Below are positions 1 through 8,143 of a stretch of 64,000 nt of DNA, in pieces. Numbering within the stretch: the first letter of the stretch is position 1; each line of letters starts with the position of its first letter. The DNA comes from Desulfobacter sp. (GTDB lineage Bacteria; Desulfobacterota; Desulfobacteria; Desulfobacterales; Desulfobacteraceae): positions 5,801,001-5,865,000 of the forward strand of contig CP054837.1 in assembly GCA_028768525.1 (NCBI GenBank), written 5' to 3'. The notes under the pieces are model-generated. The model saw nothing but the letters and a program-made list of their open reading frames with translations. It was not told the DNA's origin and did not search any database. Made by a program: the position numbers and the translations under genes.

Positions 1-844
1 CCCCGACCAGCATGAAGCCGACCTGGTTCATCAGGCTGTAGGAGAGCACCCGCCGGATATCGTTTTCAAGAACGGCGTAAAAAATAGGCATGGACACCAT
101 GAGGCCGCCGATGATGATGAGCAGTTCCGTGCCCGGAAAGGTACGTACGAGCAGGTAAACCGCTGATTTGGTGGTAAAGGCGCTTAAAAATACCGTGGAT
201 GTCGGGGTGCCCATGGGGTAGGCGTCGGGCAGCCAGGCATGCAGGGGAATGGCGGCGGCGTTCAGGGCAATGCCGATGAAGATCAGCCAGGAGCCCAGAT
301 CGGACAGCCCCACATAATCGAATGCGGCAGTGCCGTTTTTATGGATATAGAAAATGATGCCGCCCAGAAGGAAAAGCCCCCCTGCCAGATGAACCAGCAG
401 GTACCGGAATCCTGCCTCCCGCGACTCCTTTGTCCGTGAGGCAATGACCAGAAAGGTGGAGGCCACGGCCATGATTTCCCAGAATACATACAGCGAAAGC
501 CAGTCCCCCGCCATGACCACGCCCAGGGTGGCGCCGGCATAAACCAGGCCAGACACCTGTTGGAGATTGTCGTCCACCTGCAGGGCAAAAAGCACGCCGA
601 GGAAGGCCATGATAATGAAAATAAGGGTGAATATCCTTGAAAGCCTGTCCAGGCGTCCCAGGATGATGTCAAACCCGGAAAACTGGGTGGTAAAGTGTAC
701 GCCCAGGGGCAGGCTCATCAGAACAACCAGGGCTGCCGCAGGCAGGAAAAGCATATATCCCTGTTTGAGTTTTCCCCTGAGAAAGGGGACAAGCAGGGCG
801 CCGAATATCAGAATAAATGCAGGAGGAACAAGATTAGTTGTCAT
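1..844 (-). CDS. proton-conducting antiporter subunit (MnhD/NuoN-like), C-terminus off the window
   Basis: The visible 281 residues are the N-terminal part of a polytopic membrane protein of the complex I / Mrp antiporter family (Proton_antipo_M). Such subunits move H+ in exchange for Na+ or K+, or as part of an oxidoreductase. The family signature is clear: WEIMAVAST with its conserved membrane Glu, then PLHAWLPDAYPMGTPT, then AFTTKSAVYLL with the conserved Lys. The ATG at 844 has AGGAGG eight bases upstream and overlaps the end of the preceding small gene, so the two are translationally coupled. The rest of the gene lies before position 1. I cannot say from this fragment whether it belongs to an Mrp antiporter or to a hydrogenase/formate-linked complex. 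Confidence 0.85.
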   Translation of the reverse strand, partial: MTTNLVPPAFILIFGALLVPFLRGKLKQGYMLFLPAAALVVLMSLPLGVHFTTQFSGFDIILGRLDRLSRIFTLIFIIMAFLGVLFALQVDDNLQQVSGLVYAGATLGVVMAGDWLSLYVFWEIMAVASTFLVIASRTKESREAGFRYLLVHLAGGLFLLGGIIFYIHKNGTAAFDYVGLSDLGSWLIFIGIALNAAAIPLHAWLPDAYPMGTPTSTVFLSAFTTKSAVYLLVRTFPGTELLIIIGGLMVSMPIFYAVLENDIRRVLSYSLMNQVGFMLVG

Positions 845-1079
845 AGTAGTCCTCCTTTCGCATTAAGAGTTTCCTGAGGAATTTGGCAACAAAAATCAGG
901 GAAACATAGGAGATGAAGCCGTATACGGCATAGAAGCCGAAATAATGCTCCACATGGAATTCCCCGTGCATGTCTACAAAAGCTTCGGCCAGCAGCACCA
1001 GCACCAGCGCTATGAAAAATCCTCTTCTCAGCCGTCGTACATTTTCCGGTTTGTCAAATATCGTCAATTCCTTTTTCAT
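834..1079 (-). CDS. small two-helix membrane protein in the antiporter cluster
   Basis: This 81-residue protein has a basic, soluble N-terminus (about residues 1-20), a hydrophobic segment at about 20-34, a His/Glu-containing loop, a second membrane segment at about 46-66, and a charged tail ending in KEDYYDN. It sits directly before the antiporter subunit, overlapping its start by 11 bases, and after a 45-residue membrane protein. It is therefore probably an accessory subunit of the same complex. I recognise no named family. The ATG at 1079 is preceded by AAGGA. Confidence 0.7.
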   Translation of the reverse strand: MKKELTIFDKPENVRRLRRGFFIALVLVLLAEAFVDMHGEFHVEHYFGFYAVYGFISYVSLIFVAKFLRKLLMRKEDYYDN

Positions 1080-1110
1080 ATTCAGGTCCTTTCCTTATCT
1101 GTCTATCAAT

Positions 1111-1248
1111 TCAATGGGCGAAGATTAAGATGAAATAAATAACAGCCACACTTAGAATGATGTGGAAAACGGTTCGGTAACCCGGAACCTCTTCGTGTTC
1201 CAGGACTTCAAATTTTTGGTTTTTGAATTCTTTGATTTTGATGCTCAT
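1111..1248 (-). CDS. tiny single-helix membrane protein (45 aa)
   Basis: A 45-codon gene starts with ATG at 1248, preceded by AGAGGA at good spacing. The first half is polar (KIKEFKNQKFEVLEHEEVPG). The second half is one hydrophobic helix ending LIFAH. It lies 31 bases before the next small membrane gene, in the same direction as the antiporter subunit, and is the first visible gene of that cluster. Its length and layout suggest a small stabilising subunit, but I cannot name a family. The ribosome binding site and gene order are the main evidence that it is real. Confidence 0.55.
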   Translation of the reverse strand: MSIKIKEFKNQKFEVLEHEEVPGYRTVFHIILSVAVIYFILIFAH

Positions 1249-1975
1249 AGGTGTTTTCCTCTTATGATTCGGGCCTGTTGACTCTCGGGCAGGGGGGATG
1301 TCTCAAAGCTGTCACCAGTCCCACAGCCAGGTGCCGGCAGCGGACAATAAGGTCCCTTTGGCCGGGGCGGGCGAGGGGGTTCCCTTGGCTTTGTTTTGAA
1401 GTGGCAAAAACAAAGGCCGGAGGCCGATGTTTATTGTATGGATGAGGGAATGGGTGAAGATGCGTGTTCCCCTGTTTGAAGTCGCGATTATGCAAGGAGG
1501 CGGTACGTCGTCGGCGGAGATGGAAGTGCAACGGCGCGTCTCAGAACAGAATCAGGAACAGGCAGCTCTGTGTGGGATCAGCGGTGGGATGTCATTGTGG
1601 TTGGGTACTGGGTAATGGGCGACTCAGGTGTTTTGGGTTAATGGTGTCTGGTTAAAAATACAAATCAATCTTAATACAGGTGTAATGGGATGGTGGTGAT
1701 TGGAAAAGGAGGTGCAAAGGAGAACGGATAGATCTCGGGGGATTGGTGAGTGTGACGTGTCGTGTTCATCAGCGCGTCAATACGTTTTTGGGAGAATGTA
1801 AAGGCATTTTTTTGGGGTGGAGGGTCCGGCCTGCAGGCATAGCTTCGCCCTGTCGATTCAGGCCGGATGGTGTTCAGATCATGTGTTGCTCAGAAAAATT
1901 CAGTGTTGGTCAAGGCTCAAAACAACCTTCTATATGTCATATAAAAGAAATTTGGAAATTTCAATCCGTAAGGGA
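1249..1975. other. intergenic region, no gene recognised
   Basis: About 730 bases separate the antiporter cluster from trkH. Open frames on both strands lack family resemblance, sensible start sites or hydrophobic patterning, so none is called. The region must hold the promoter of the minus-strand antiporter cluster and the 3' end of the trk transcript. The only clear structure is an inverted repeat at 1825-1867. The stretch 1265-1420 is GC-rich and could be a decayed gene, but I cannot identify one. Confidence 0.5.
1825..1867. repeat. 9-bp inverted repeat with 25-base spacer
   Basis: The left arm TCCGGCCTG (1825-1833) is the exact reverse complement of the right arm CAGGCCGGA (1859-1867). 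No U-run follows on the minus strand, where trkH transcripts would read through (next bases CCCTCC), so it is not a classical intrinsic terminator. It may still fold in RNA and protect the trk transcript end. Confidence 0.4.
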
Positions 1976-3427
1976 TTATTTTTTCCAGAATTCCGGAACC
2001 AGCAGGATGATCACCGTGTATATTTCCAGGCGGCCGGCCAGCATGCACCAGGAGAGCAGCCATTTGCCCAGCTGGGGCAGGTGGGCGAAATTTTCCGCCG
2101 GCCCGACGGTGCCGAATCCTGGGCCGATGTTGCCGAGGCAGGAGGCAGTGGCGCCCAAGGCCGTAACCAGGTCCACCCCCATGGCGGCCAGGGACATGGC
2201 GGCCACAACAAAAATCAGGATATACAGGGCCAGGAAGCCAAAGATGGACCTGAGCAGATCCTCGGGGATAATGGTGTTGTTGACCTTGATATGGCTGATG
2301 GATCTTGGATGGATGAGCTTGAACAGCTCGCGGTAGCAGTATTTGCAGCAGACCATGATCCGGGCGCATTTCATGCCGCCGCCGGTGGAGCCGGCCGATG
2401 CCCCCATGAACATGAGGAAAAAGATGATGGCCTGGGAAAAGCCCGGGTATTGTTCGTAATCGGCCGTGGCAAATCCTGTGGTGGTTACAATGGAGGCCAC
2501 CTGGAAGGTGGCGAACCGGAATGCCTCTTCAAGGGTATTATACACCGGTCCCAGGGTGTTCAAGGTGACAAAGACGGTGAGCAGCACCACCATGCCAAGG
2601 AAAAAACGGCATTCACTGTCCCGCCAGAAGGCCAGGGGGCGGCCCCTGAGCAATTGGTAGTGGAGGGAAAAATTGATGCCGGCCAGGATCATGAAAGCGC
2701 TGATAACATAGTCAAAATAGGCTGAATCATAATGGGCAATAGAGGCGTTTTTTGGGGAAAACCCCCCCGTGGGCAGGGTGGTCAGGGCGTGGCAGGCCGA
2801 TTCCAGAAGCGGCATGCCGCCGAGGTAGAGAAATACGCACAGCAAAAGGGTCATGCCGGCATAGACCATCCAGAGAATTTTGGCCGATTCCGACAGCCTG
2901 GGTGCAAGCTTGTCCGGGACGGGGCTGGGCACTTCGGCCTTGTAAAGCTGGATGCCGCCCACACCCAGGAAGGGGAGAATGGCCAAAGAGAGTACAATGA
3001 TCCCCATGCCCCCCAGCCATTGGATGAGGCTGCGCCAGAGCAGAAGGCTGGGGGCTGCCCCCTCGATGTTTGTCATGATGGAAGAACCGGTGGTGGTGAA
3101 TCCGGATACGGATTCAAAAAAAGCATCGGTATAATTGGCAAAATCCGGGGCCATGAAAAAGGGCAGGGCGCCGAACAATCCTACGGAAAGCCAGCCTAAA
3201 GCCACCACGGCCATGCCTTCCCTCTGGTTGATATAGGTATGACCCTGGGCTCTGACCGAGGCCAGGGTGAGTACCATGCCCATGGCCATGGTCAGCCCCA
3301 TTGCAATGCCGTGGCCCCTGTGTGCCCCGTCTCCCATGTAAAGGCTGCAGCCCAGGGGCACGGCCATGGATAATCCCAGGACAAAGAGGAGGATACCGAT
3401 GATTTTAAGTATAAATGGCCAGCGCAT
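1976..3427 (-). CDS. trkH: TrkH potassium uptake channel subunit
   Basis: TrkH is the membrane pore of the Trk K+ uptake system. The 483 residues are of normal family length and contain the four K+ selectivity-filter loops of the TrkH/KtrB fold: GFTTTGSS near residue 110, TLPTGGFS near 220, VTTTGFATAD near 315, and CLGNIGPGFG near 435. The start codon overlaps the trkA stop in a TGATG arrangement, so TrkA, the regulatory ring, is made first and translation is coupled. The two genes form a complete transporter. Nothing appears truncated, and the protein ends with a short basic tail (EFWKK). Confidence 0.96.
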   Translation of the reverse strand: MRWPFILKIIGILLFVLGLSMAVPLGCSLYMGDGAHRGHGIAMGLTMAMGMVLTLASVRAQGHTYINQREGMAVVALGWLSVGLFGALPFFMAPDFANYTDAFFESVSGFTTTGSSIMTNIEGAAPSLLLWRSLIQWLGGMGIIVLSLAILPFLGVGGIQLYKAEVPSPVPDKLAPRLSESAKILWMVYAGMTLLLCVFLYLGGMPLLESACHALTTLPTGGFSPKNASIAHYDSAYFDYVISAFMILAGINFSLHYQLLRGRPLAFWRDSECRFFLGMVVLLTVFVTLNTLGPVYNTLEEAFRFATFQVASIVTTTGFATADYEQYPGFSQAIIFFLMFMGASAGSTGGGMKCARIMVCCKYCYRELFKLIHPRSISHIKVNNTIIPEDLLRSIFGFLALYILIFVVAAMSLAAMGVDLVTALGATASCLGNIGPGFGTVGPAENFAHLPQLGKWLLSWCMLAGRLEIYTVIILLVPEFWKK

Positions 3428-4791
3428 CAGAGAAACCCCAGTTTAACGGTGAGCAGTTTTTCAAGCCTTTTGACGGCATGCTGGACGGCAAAGAGGATGA
3501 TCCTGTCCCCCGGGGCGACCTGGCTGTCCCCCTTGGGGATGATGACAGTGTCATCCCGGATGATGCAGACCAGCAGCGCCCCTTTGGGAAATGTCATTTT
3601 CTTGAGGGGCCGTTTGGTGATATCCGATGTTTCCAGGGCGATGGCTTCGATGAATTCCCCCCGTTCCCCGAAAATGGAGATATCCGATACCACGTTGCCC
3701 TGGCGGATATCCTGGAGGATGGAGGAGACCGCCGAGATACGGGTGGAGACGATCTTTTCAATGCCGATGGTGGAAAGCAGGGGGTAGTAGTCGGATTTGC
3801 CGATACGGGTGATGGTATTGGTCACCCCCATGTTTTTGGCCAGCAGGGAGACCAGGATATTGGTTTCGTCGTCGTCGGTAACCGAGACCACTGCATCCAT
3901 CTCCCCGATGTTTTCTTCCATGAAAAGCTTCTGGTCTGACCCGTCCCCATGGAGGACGACGGCCCTGTTCATCTGCTCGGAAAGTTCATGGCAGCGGTCC
4001 AGGTTGGATTCAATGATTTTGACCTGGATTTTTTCCTGTTCAAGGGCCCGGCCAAGCTGGACCCCGATACGCCCCCCACCCACGATCAATACTTTTCGTA
4101 CGGGGGTAAGGCCGATGCCCAGCAGGTTAAGGGTTTTTTCAAGGCTGCGGGTCTCACAGACAAAGTAGACCAGGTCATTGGCTTTTACCTTGTCTTTGCC
4201 CCGGGGAACGATGACCTCATTTCCACGGATAATGGCGGCGATCAGCGGCCGGTCGTCGCCGAAAGCCGTATAGAACTTGGACAGGGGCATACCGGCGATG
4301 GGCGAGGAGGGGTTGATGCGGATACCCACATATTTGACTTTCCCGTCCAGAAAATCTCCGATATCCTTGGCCCAGGGCACCTCCATGAGTTTGCGGATGG
4401 TTTTGACCACTTCGACTTCCGGGTTGATAATGGTATCGATGCTGGGGGTTTCATTTTTAAATGTGGCGTGAAAGGGGATGAACTCCTCATTTCGCAGGCG
4501 GATGAGTTTCCGGGTCAGCGGAGAGATCCGGTTGGCAATGAGGCAGGCCACAATATTGATTTCATCGCTGTCCGTCACCGCCAGCAGGAGGTCCGCATCC
4601 TTAATGCCGGCTTCCTTGAGCACGGCCGGGCTTGAGCCCGACCCTGTCACCACATGCACATCAAGGTCTTCTGTGATTCTGCGGGTGGCCCCTGGATCCT
4701 GGTCTATCACCGTGACATCTTTGCTTTCCTGTGCCATGCGGCTTGCAATGTTGTAGCCGACCTGGCCAGCACCGATAATCACTATCTTCAT
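3427..4791 (-). CDS. trkA: TrkA potassium uptake regulatory NAD-binding protein
   Basis: TrkA is a cytosolic ring protein that gates TrkH in response to nucleotides. The 454 residues hold two RCK_N/RCK_C repeats. The first Rossmann motif is GAGQVG at about residues 7-12, followed by the conserved acidic VIDQD. The second is GGGRIG near residue 240, followed by KIIESN. Each is followed by a C-terminal ligand-binding subdomain (near 140-220 and 370-450). The ATG at 4791 is preceded by AAAGGAG. The gene is first in a two-gene trkA-trkH unit. The upstream 197-base gap to the divergent kinase gene should contain both promoters. Confidence 0.96.
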   Translation of the reverse strand: MKIVIIGAGQVGYNIASRMAQESKDVTVIDQDPGATRRITEDLDVHVVTGSGSSPAVLKEAGIKDADLLLAVTDSDEINIVACLIANRISPLTRKLIRLRNEEFIPFHATFKNETPSIDTIINPEVEVVKTIRKLMEVPWAKDIGDFLDGKVKYVGIRINPSSPIAGMPLSKFYTAFGDDRPLIAAIIRGNEVIVPRGKDKVKANDLVYFVCETRSLEKTLNLLGIGLTPVRKVLIVGGGRIGVQLGRALEQEKIQVKIIESNLDRCHELSEQMNRAVVLHGDGSDQKLFMEENIGEMDAVVSVTDDDETNILVSLLAKNMGVTNTITRIGKSDYYPLLSTIGIEKIVSTRISAVSSILQDIRQGNVVSDISIFGERGEFIEAIALETSDITKRPLKKMTFPKGALLVCIIRDDTVIIPKGDSQVAPGDRIILFAVQHAVKRLEKLLTVKLGFL

Positions 4792-4988
4792 GGGGTATCT
4801 CCTTTCAAAAGCTTTTATAAGCCTTTCTTATGAGGCGCAAAAAGTACTATATTCATGTTTTTATGTCAACATGGGCGGTTTTGCATTGCGATTTCTCAGT
4901 GATTTGCTGTAAGCTGTAGCGAATCCTGAAATCATATTCGCCGGGCGATTCCAGCGGGGGTGCCCGTATCCTTTAACGGGAGAAAAAT

Positions 4989-7472
4989 ATGATCAAAATC
5001 CCAGGAAAAATGTGGGTAATGATTGTTGTTCTGACCTTTTTATTTCCCTTGACCGGCGGCGCCGGAAATTCCGGACTGGGCGGCAATGCCGGCTGGCTGA
5101 CCCCGGAAGAAAAGGCATGGCTTAAGGCCCACCCTGAGATTCGCCTGGCCCCGGATCCGGATTTCCCTCCCATTGAATGGATAGATGAGCGGGGGCAATT
5201 TCAAGGGCTGGCTGCGGATTTTGCGGGCCTGGTCGAAAACCGGCTGGGTATCCGTTTCAAGGTCGTGAAGCTGTCAAGCTGGAGCGCTGTGATAGCGGCG
5301 GTGAAACACAGAAAAGTGGATGTCCTTTCTGCCGCATCTCCCTCGGTCCAGCGCAGGGAATACCTGAATTTTACCGAACCCCATATTGTTTTGCCCGGTC
5401 TGATTTTTGTCAGAGAGGACCAGATGGGGCCTGTGAACCTTGCCGAGCTTCGGGGGAAAAAGGCCACCGTGGTTTCCCAGTATGTATGGGAGGACTATCT
5501 TTCACGGGATTATCCAGAGATTCGCCTCTATCCCGGGCCCGGGGTCGCCGCCTGTCTCAGGATGGTTTCCTTCGGATCCGTGGATGCCATGGTGGGCGAC
5601 CTGGCAACGGCAACCTATTATCTGCAGAAGGAGGGAATCACCAATCTTCGGGTTGCCGGGGAAAGCGGGTACCATAGCTATCTTTCATTTGCTGTGCGAA
5701 ATGACTGGCCCGTGCTGGCCGCCATACTTGGGAAGGCATTGGCAGATATAGATCCGGGTGAGAGCAAGGCTGTCCTGGACAGATGGATCCGCATGGAGGG
5801 CCATTCTTTCATCGGAAGCCGTCCCTTTTTGATTCTTTTAGCCGTTGTCATCGGCGGCACATTGCTGGAGCTGGTATGGAACCGGTCCCTGCAGCGGGTG
5901 GTCCGGGAGCGGACACAGGAACTGCGATTCGAACTTGCCGGAAGAAAGGAGGCGGTGGCCGCCCTGGCGGAAAGTGAAGAAAAACTCCGGCAGATTACCG
6001 CATCTGCCCGGGATGGCATTATTATGATGGACAGCCGGGGCAGGGTGTCGTTCTGGAACCGGGCGGCTGAAAAAATTTTCGGATATGAGGCCGGTGAGAT
6101 TCTGGGAAAAGACCTTCACCGGGTTTTGGCACCGGAGAAATACTATTCTGATTTTAAAAATGGGTTCCACCGGTTCAGGGAAGAGGGCAGCGGGAGACTG
6201 GTCGGCAGCAACATCCAGGTGTCCGGCCTAAAAAAGGACGGCAAGGAGTTTCCCATTGAAGTCTCTTTGTCCTCGGTGAAGATGAAGGGCCAGTGGTACG
6301 GCATCGGCATCGTCAGGGACATTACCGCCCGGGTTCAGGCTGAATCAGAGAAAAAAGAAATGGAAAAAAAGCTTCAGCATTCCCAGAAAATGGAGGCCCT
6401 GGGAACCCTGGCCGGGGGGATTGCCCATGATTTCAACAATATTCTGTCAGGAATTTACGGGTACAGCCAGCTGGCGGAAATGCATCTCAAGCGGCCCAAC
6501 GAGGCCATGGTGGATATCAAAAATATAGTGAAAGGGGCTTCCCGGGCAGCGGAGCTGGTGCATCAGATTCTGACCTTCAGCCGAAGGGCCGATCCGGAAA
6601 AGCAGCCCCTATCTCTGTTCATCGTTGCAAAAGAGGTGGTCAAACTGATCCGGTCCACCATTCCGGCCACCATTGAAATACGGGAGGTCATCAATTCAAC
6701 GGCAGCGATCATGGCCGACCCTACCCAGATGCATCAGATGATCATGAATCTGTGTACCAATGCCTCCCATGCCATGGCCGATTCAGGGGGCGAGCTGACC
6801 ATTGCATTGGATGAGGTCGATGCAAAGGGGAAAAAATACCTTGAACTGAAGGTGGCCGACACCGGGCACGGCATGGATGCGGTCACCCTGGAAAAGGCCT
6901 TTGAACCCTATTTTACAACGAAACCCAGGGAAAAAGGGACCGGCTTGGGCCTGGCCCTGGTCCATGCCATCGTTGACGAGCACGGCGGCGAACTCAGTGT
7001 CAGCAGTGTTCCCGGCGAGGGGACCCGGTTTTCCATCCGCTTCCCGGTGGTTGAAAAGAAAAAAACACCCAGGGAAAGGCTGCCGGAATCAAAACAATTG
7101 ACCGGCACCGAATCCATCATGCTTGTGGATGATGAAGAGAGCATACGGACATTCGGGGAATATATCCTGAAAAAATACGGCTATTCTGTAATGGTTTTCA
7201 AGGATGGTGAAGAGGCGTTCAAGGCGTTTTCCCGTGATCCGGGCGGCTTTGACCTGGTTATTTCCGACGTGACCATGCCCCGGATGACCGGGGACGAACT
7301 GGCCGATAAAGTCATGGCCCTCCGCAATGACATCCCCGTTATCCTGTGCACCGGGTACAGCGAAAAAATGAGTAAGGAAAGGGCCAGAGAAAAGGGCTTG
7401 GCCGGATTTATTCAAAAACCCTTTTCGGCCAGCGCCCTGTGTGCGGTGATCCGTGAGGTGCTGGACCGCTGA
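4989..7472 (+). CDS. BvgS-like hybrid sensor histidine kinase with periplasmic solute-binding domain
   Basis: An 827-residue hybrid kinase. Order of domains: signal/anchor segment (about 5-25), a periplasmic SBP_bac_3 solute-binding domain starting at LTPEEKAWLKAHPEIRLAPD (about 35-260), one transmembrane helix (about 277-295), a short coiled coil, a PAS domain (about 335-455), HisKA with phospho-acceptor His480 (GGIAHDFNN), an HATPase domain with the NLCTNASHAM N-box and GTGLGLALV, and a C-terminal receiver domain with Asp760 (ISDVTMP). It should bind a small extracellular solute and relay phosphate to its own receiver. No output regulator is adjacent, so the target is unknown. GGGAG precedes the ATG. 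Confidence 0.9.
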   Translation: MIKIPGKMWVMIVVLTFLFPLTGGAGNSGLGGNAGWLTPEEKAWLKAHPEIRLAPDPDFPPIEWIDERGQFQGLAADFAGLVENRLGIRFKVVKLSSWSAVIAAVKHRKVDVLSAASPSVQRREYLNFTEPHIVLPGLIFVREDQMGPVNLAELRGKKATVVSQYVWEDYLSRDYPEIRLYPGPGVAACLRMVSFGSVDAMVGDLATATYYLQKEGITNLRVAGESGYHSYLSFAVRNDWPVLAAILGKALADIDPGESKAVLDRWIRMEGHSFIGSRPFLILLAVVIGGTLLELVWNRSLQRVVRERTQELRFELAGRKEAVAALAESEEKLRQITASARDGIIMMDSRGRVSFWNRAAEKIFGYEAGEILGKDLHRVLAPEKYYSDFKNGFHRFREEGSGRLVGSNIQVSGLKKDGKEFPIEVSLSSVKMKGQWYGIGIVRDITARVQAESEKKEMEKKLQHSQKMEALGTLAGGIAHDFNNILSGIYGYSQLAEMHLKRPNEAMVDIKNIVKGASRAAELVHQILTFSRRADPEKQPLSLFIVAKEVVKLIRSTIPATIEIREVINSTAAIMADPTQMHQMIMNLCTNASHAMADSGGELTIALDEVDAKGKKYLELKVADTGHGMDAVTLEKAFEPYFTTKPREKGTGLGLALVHAIVDEHGGELSVSSVPGEGTRFSIRFPVVEKKKTPRERLPESKQLTGTESIMLVDDEESIRTFGEYILKKYGYSVMVFKDGEEAFKAFSRDPGGFDLVISDVTMPRMTGDELADKVMALRNDIPVILCTGYSEKMSKERAREKGLAGFIQKPFSASALCAVIREVLDR

Positions 7473-7521
7473 CGGGCCACTGGCGGATCACTGCGGATCA
7501 TTTGGGTTGAGGTGATGCGGT

Positions 7522-7560
7522 GAAAAATGGACCGGCCGGCCCGCTGGCGGGGCCGGCCGG
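7522..7560 (-). terminator. intrinsic terminator between convergent genes
   Basis: An 11-bp perfect GC stem, CCGGCCGGCCC with GGGCCGGCCGG (7532-7542 and 7550-7560), has a 7-base loop. Reading the minus strand, it is followed by TCCATTTTTC, so it should end the kinase-like/BON, DASS and CBS transcript. It lies 50 bases after the convergent sensor-kinase gene and may also act on that side. Confidence 0.75.
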
Positions 7561-7567
7561 CAAGGAT

Positions 7568-8122
7568 TTATTCGGTCAGTTCACACACCAGGTCAAAGAT
7601 ATCGGCAAGCCTAAGGATGCCCACAACCGTATCCCCGTCCAGCACCAAAAGCGACTGGTGACAGCCCAGTATGAACTGGTGAACGGCTTCTGCAATCGGT
7701 GCGTCCTGGTCGACGTATTCGCCCTGGGAGGGCGAATACATGATATCTTTCACCCTCAGGCGGCCGGCTTTGGCGATCAATTCCTCCATGGTTTCATCCC
7801 AGAGCTCCAGCTTGTCCACCAGGGAGGTGAGGAAATCATTGTTGAAGCCGAATCTGGACAGCCCGATGCAGCCCGCATCTTCCGAGTGCTCGAACTGACG
7901 GTATTTGGGTTCTAAGGATTTGAGAATTTCACGGATGCCGAGTTTCCCCACCACTGTATCGCCTTTGCCCAGGGCCAGTACGGCACGGTGTTTATGGCGG
8001 AATTTGGTATCGGACTGGGCCGCCTTCAATGCCCTGATGGCATCGGCCAGTGTGGCATCCTGGGAAACCGTTGCATAATCCGACAGGGGTATCATAAATT
8101 CGCTGACGTTTCTTGCTTTCAT
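7568..8122 (-). CDS. CBS-domain pair protein linked to the DASS transporter
   Basis: A 184-residue cytosolic protein made of two CBS repeats (about 10-65 and 120-180). The phrases VVGKLGIREIL and VVGILRLADIFDLV are typical CBS endings. CBS pairs bind adenine nucleotides or S-adenosylmethionine and regulate attached or neighbouring enzymes and transporters. The ATG at 8122 (MKARNVSEF) is chosen because AAGGAAGG lies just upstream. A TTG seven codons earlier would remove that site. It follows the transporter gene by 21 bases and is last in the operon. The natural reading is nucleotide control of the transporter, which is inference from position. Confidence 0.8.
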   Translation of the reverse strand: MKARNVSEFMIPLSDYATVSQDATLADAIRALKAAQSDTKFRHKHRAVLALGKGDTVVGKLGIREILKSLEPKYRQFEHSEDAGCIGLSRFGFNNDFLTSLVDKLELWDETMEELIAKAGRLRVKDIMYSPSQGEYVDQDAPIAEAVHQFILGCHQSLLVLDGDTVVGILRLADIFDLVCELTE

Positions 8123-8143
8123 TTCATACCTTCCTTTCGGCAA

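Noticed and set aside
1262..1531. possible gene in the 1.25-1.98 kb gap
   Set aside because: Frames on both strands are short, without ribosome sites or recognisable motifs. Left as intergenic.
1817..2725. 302-codon plus-strand open frame opposite trkH
   Set aside because: It lies antisense to a clear trkH, is rich in Gly/His/Gln as shadow frames are, and has no family resemblance.
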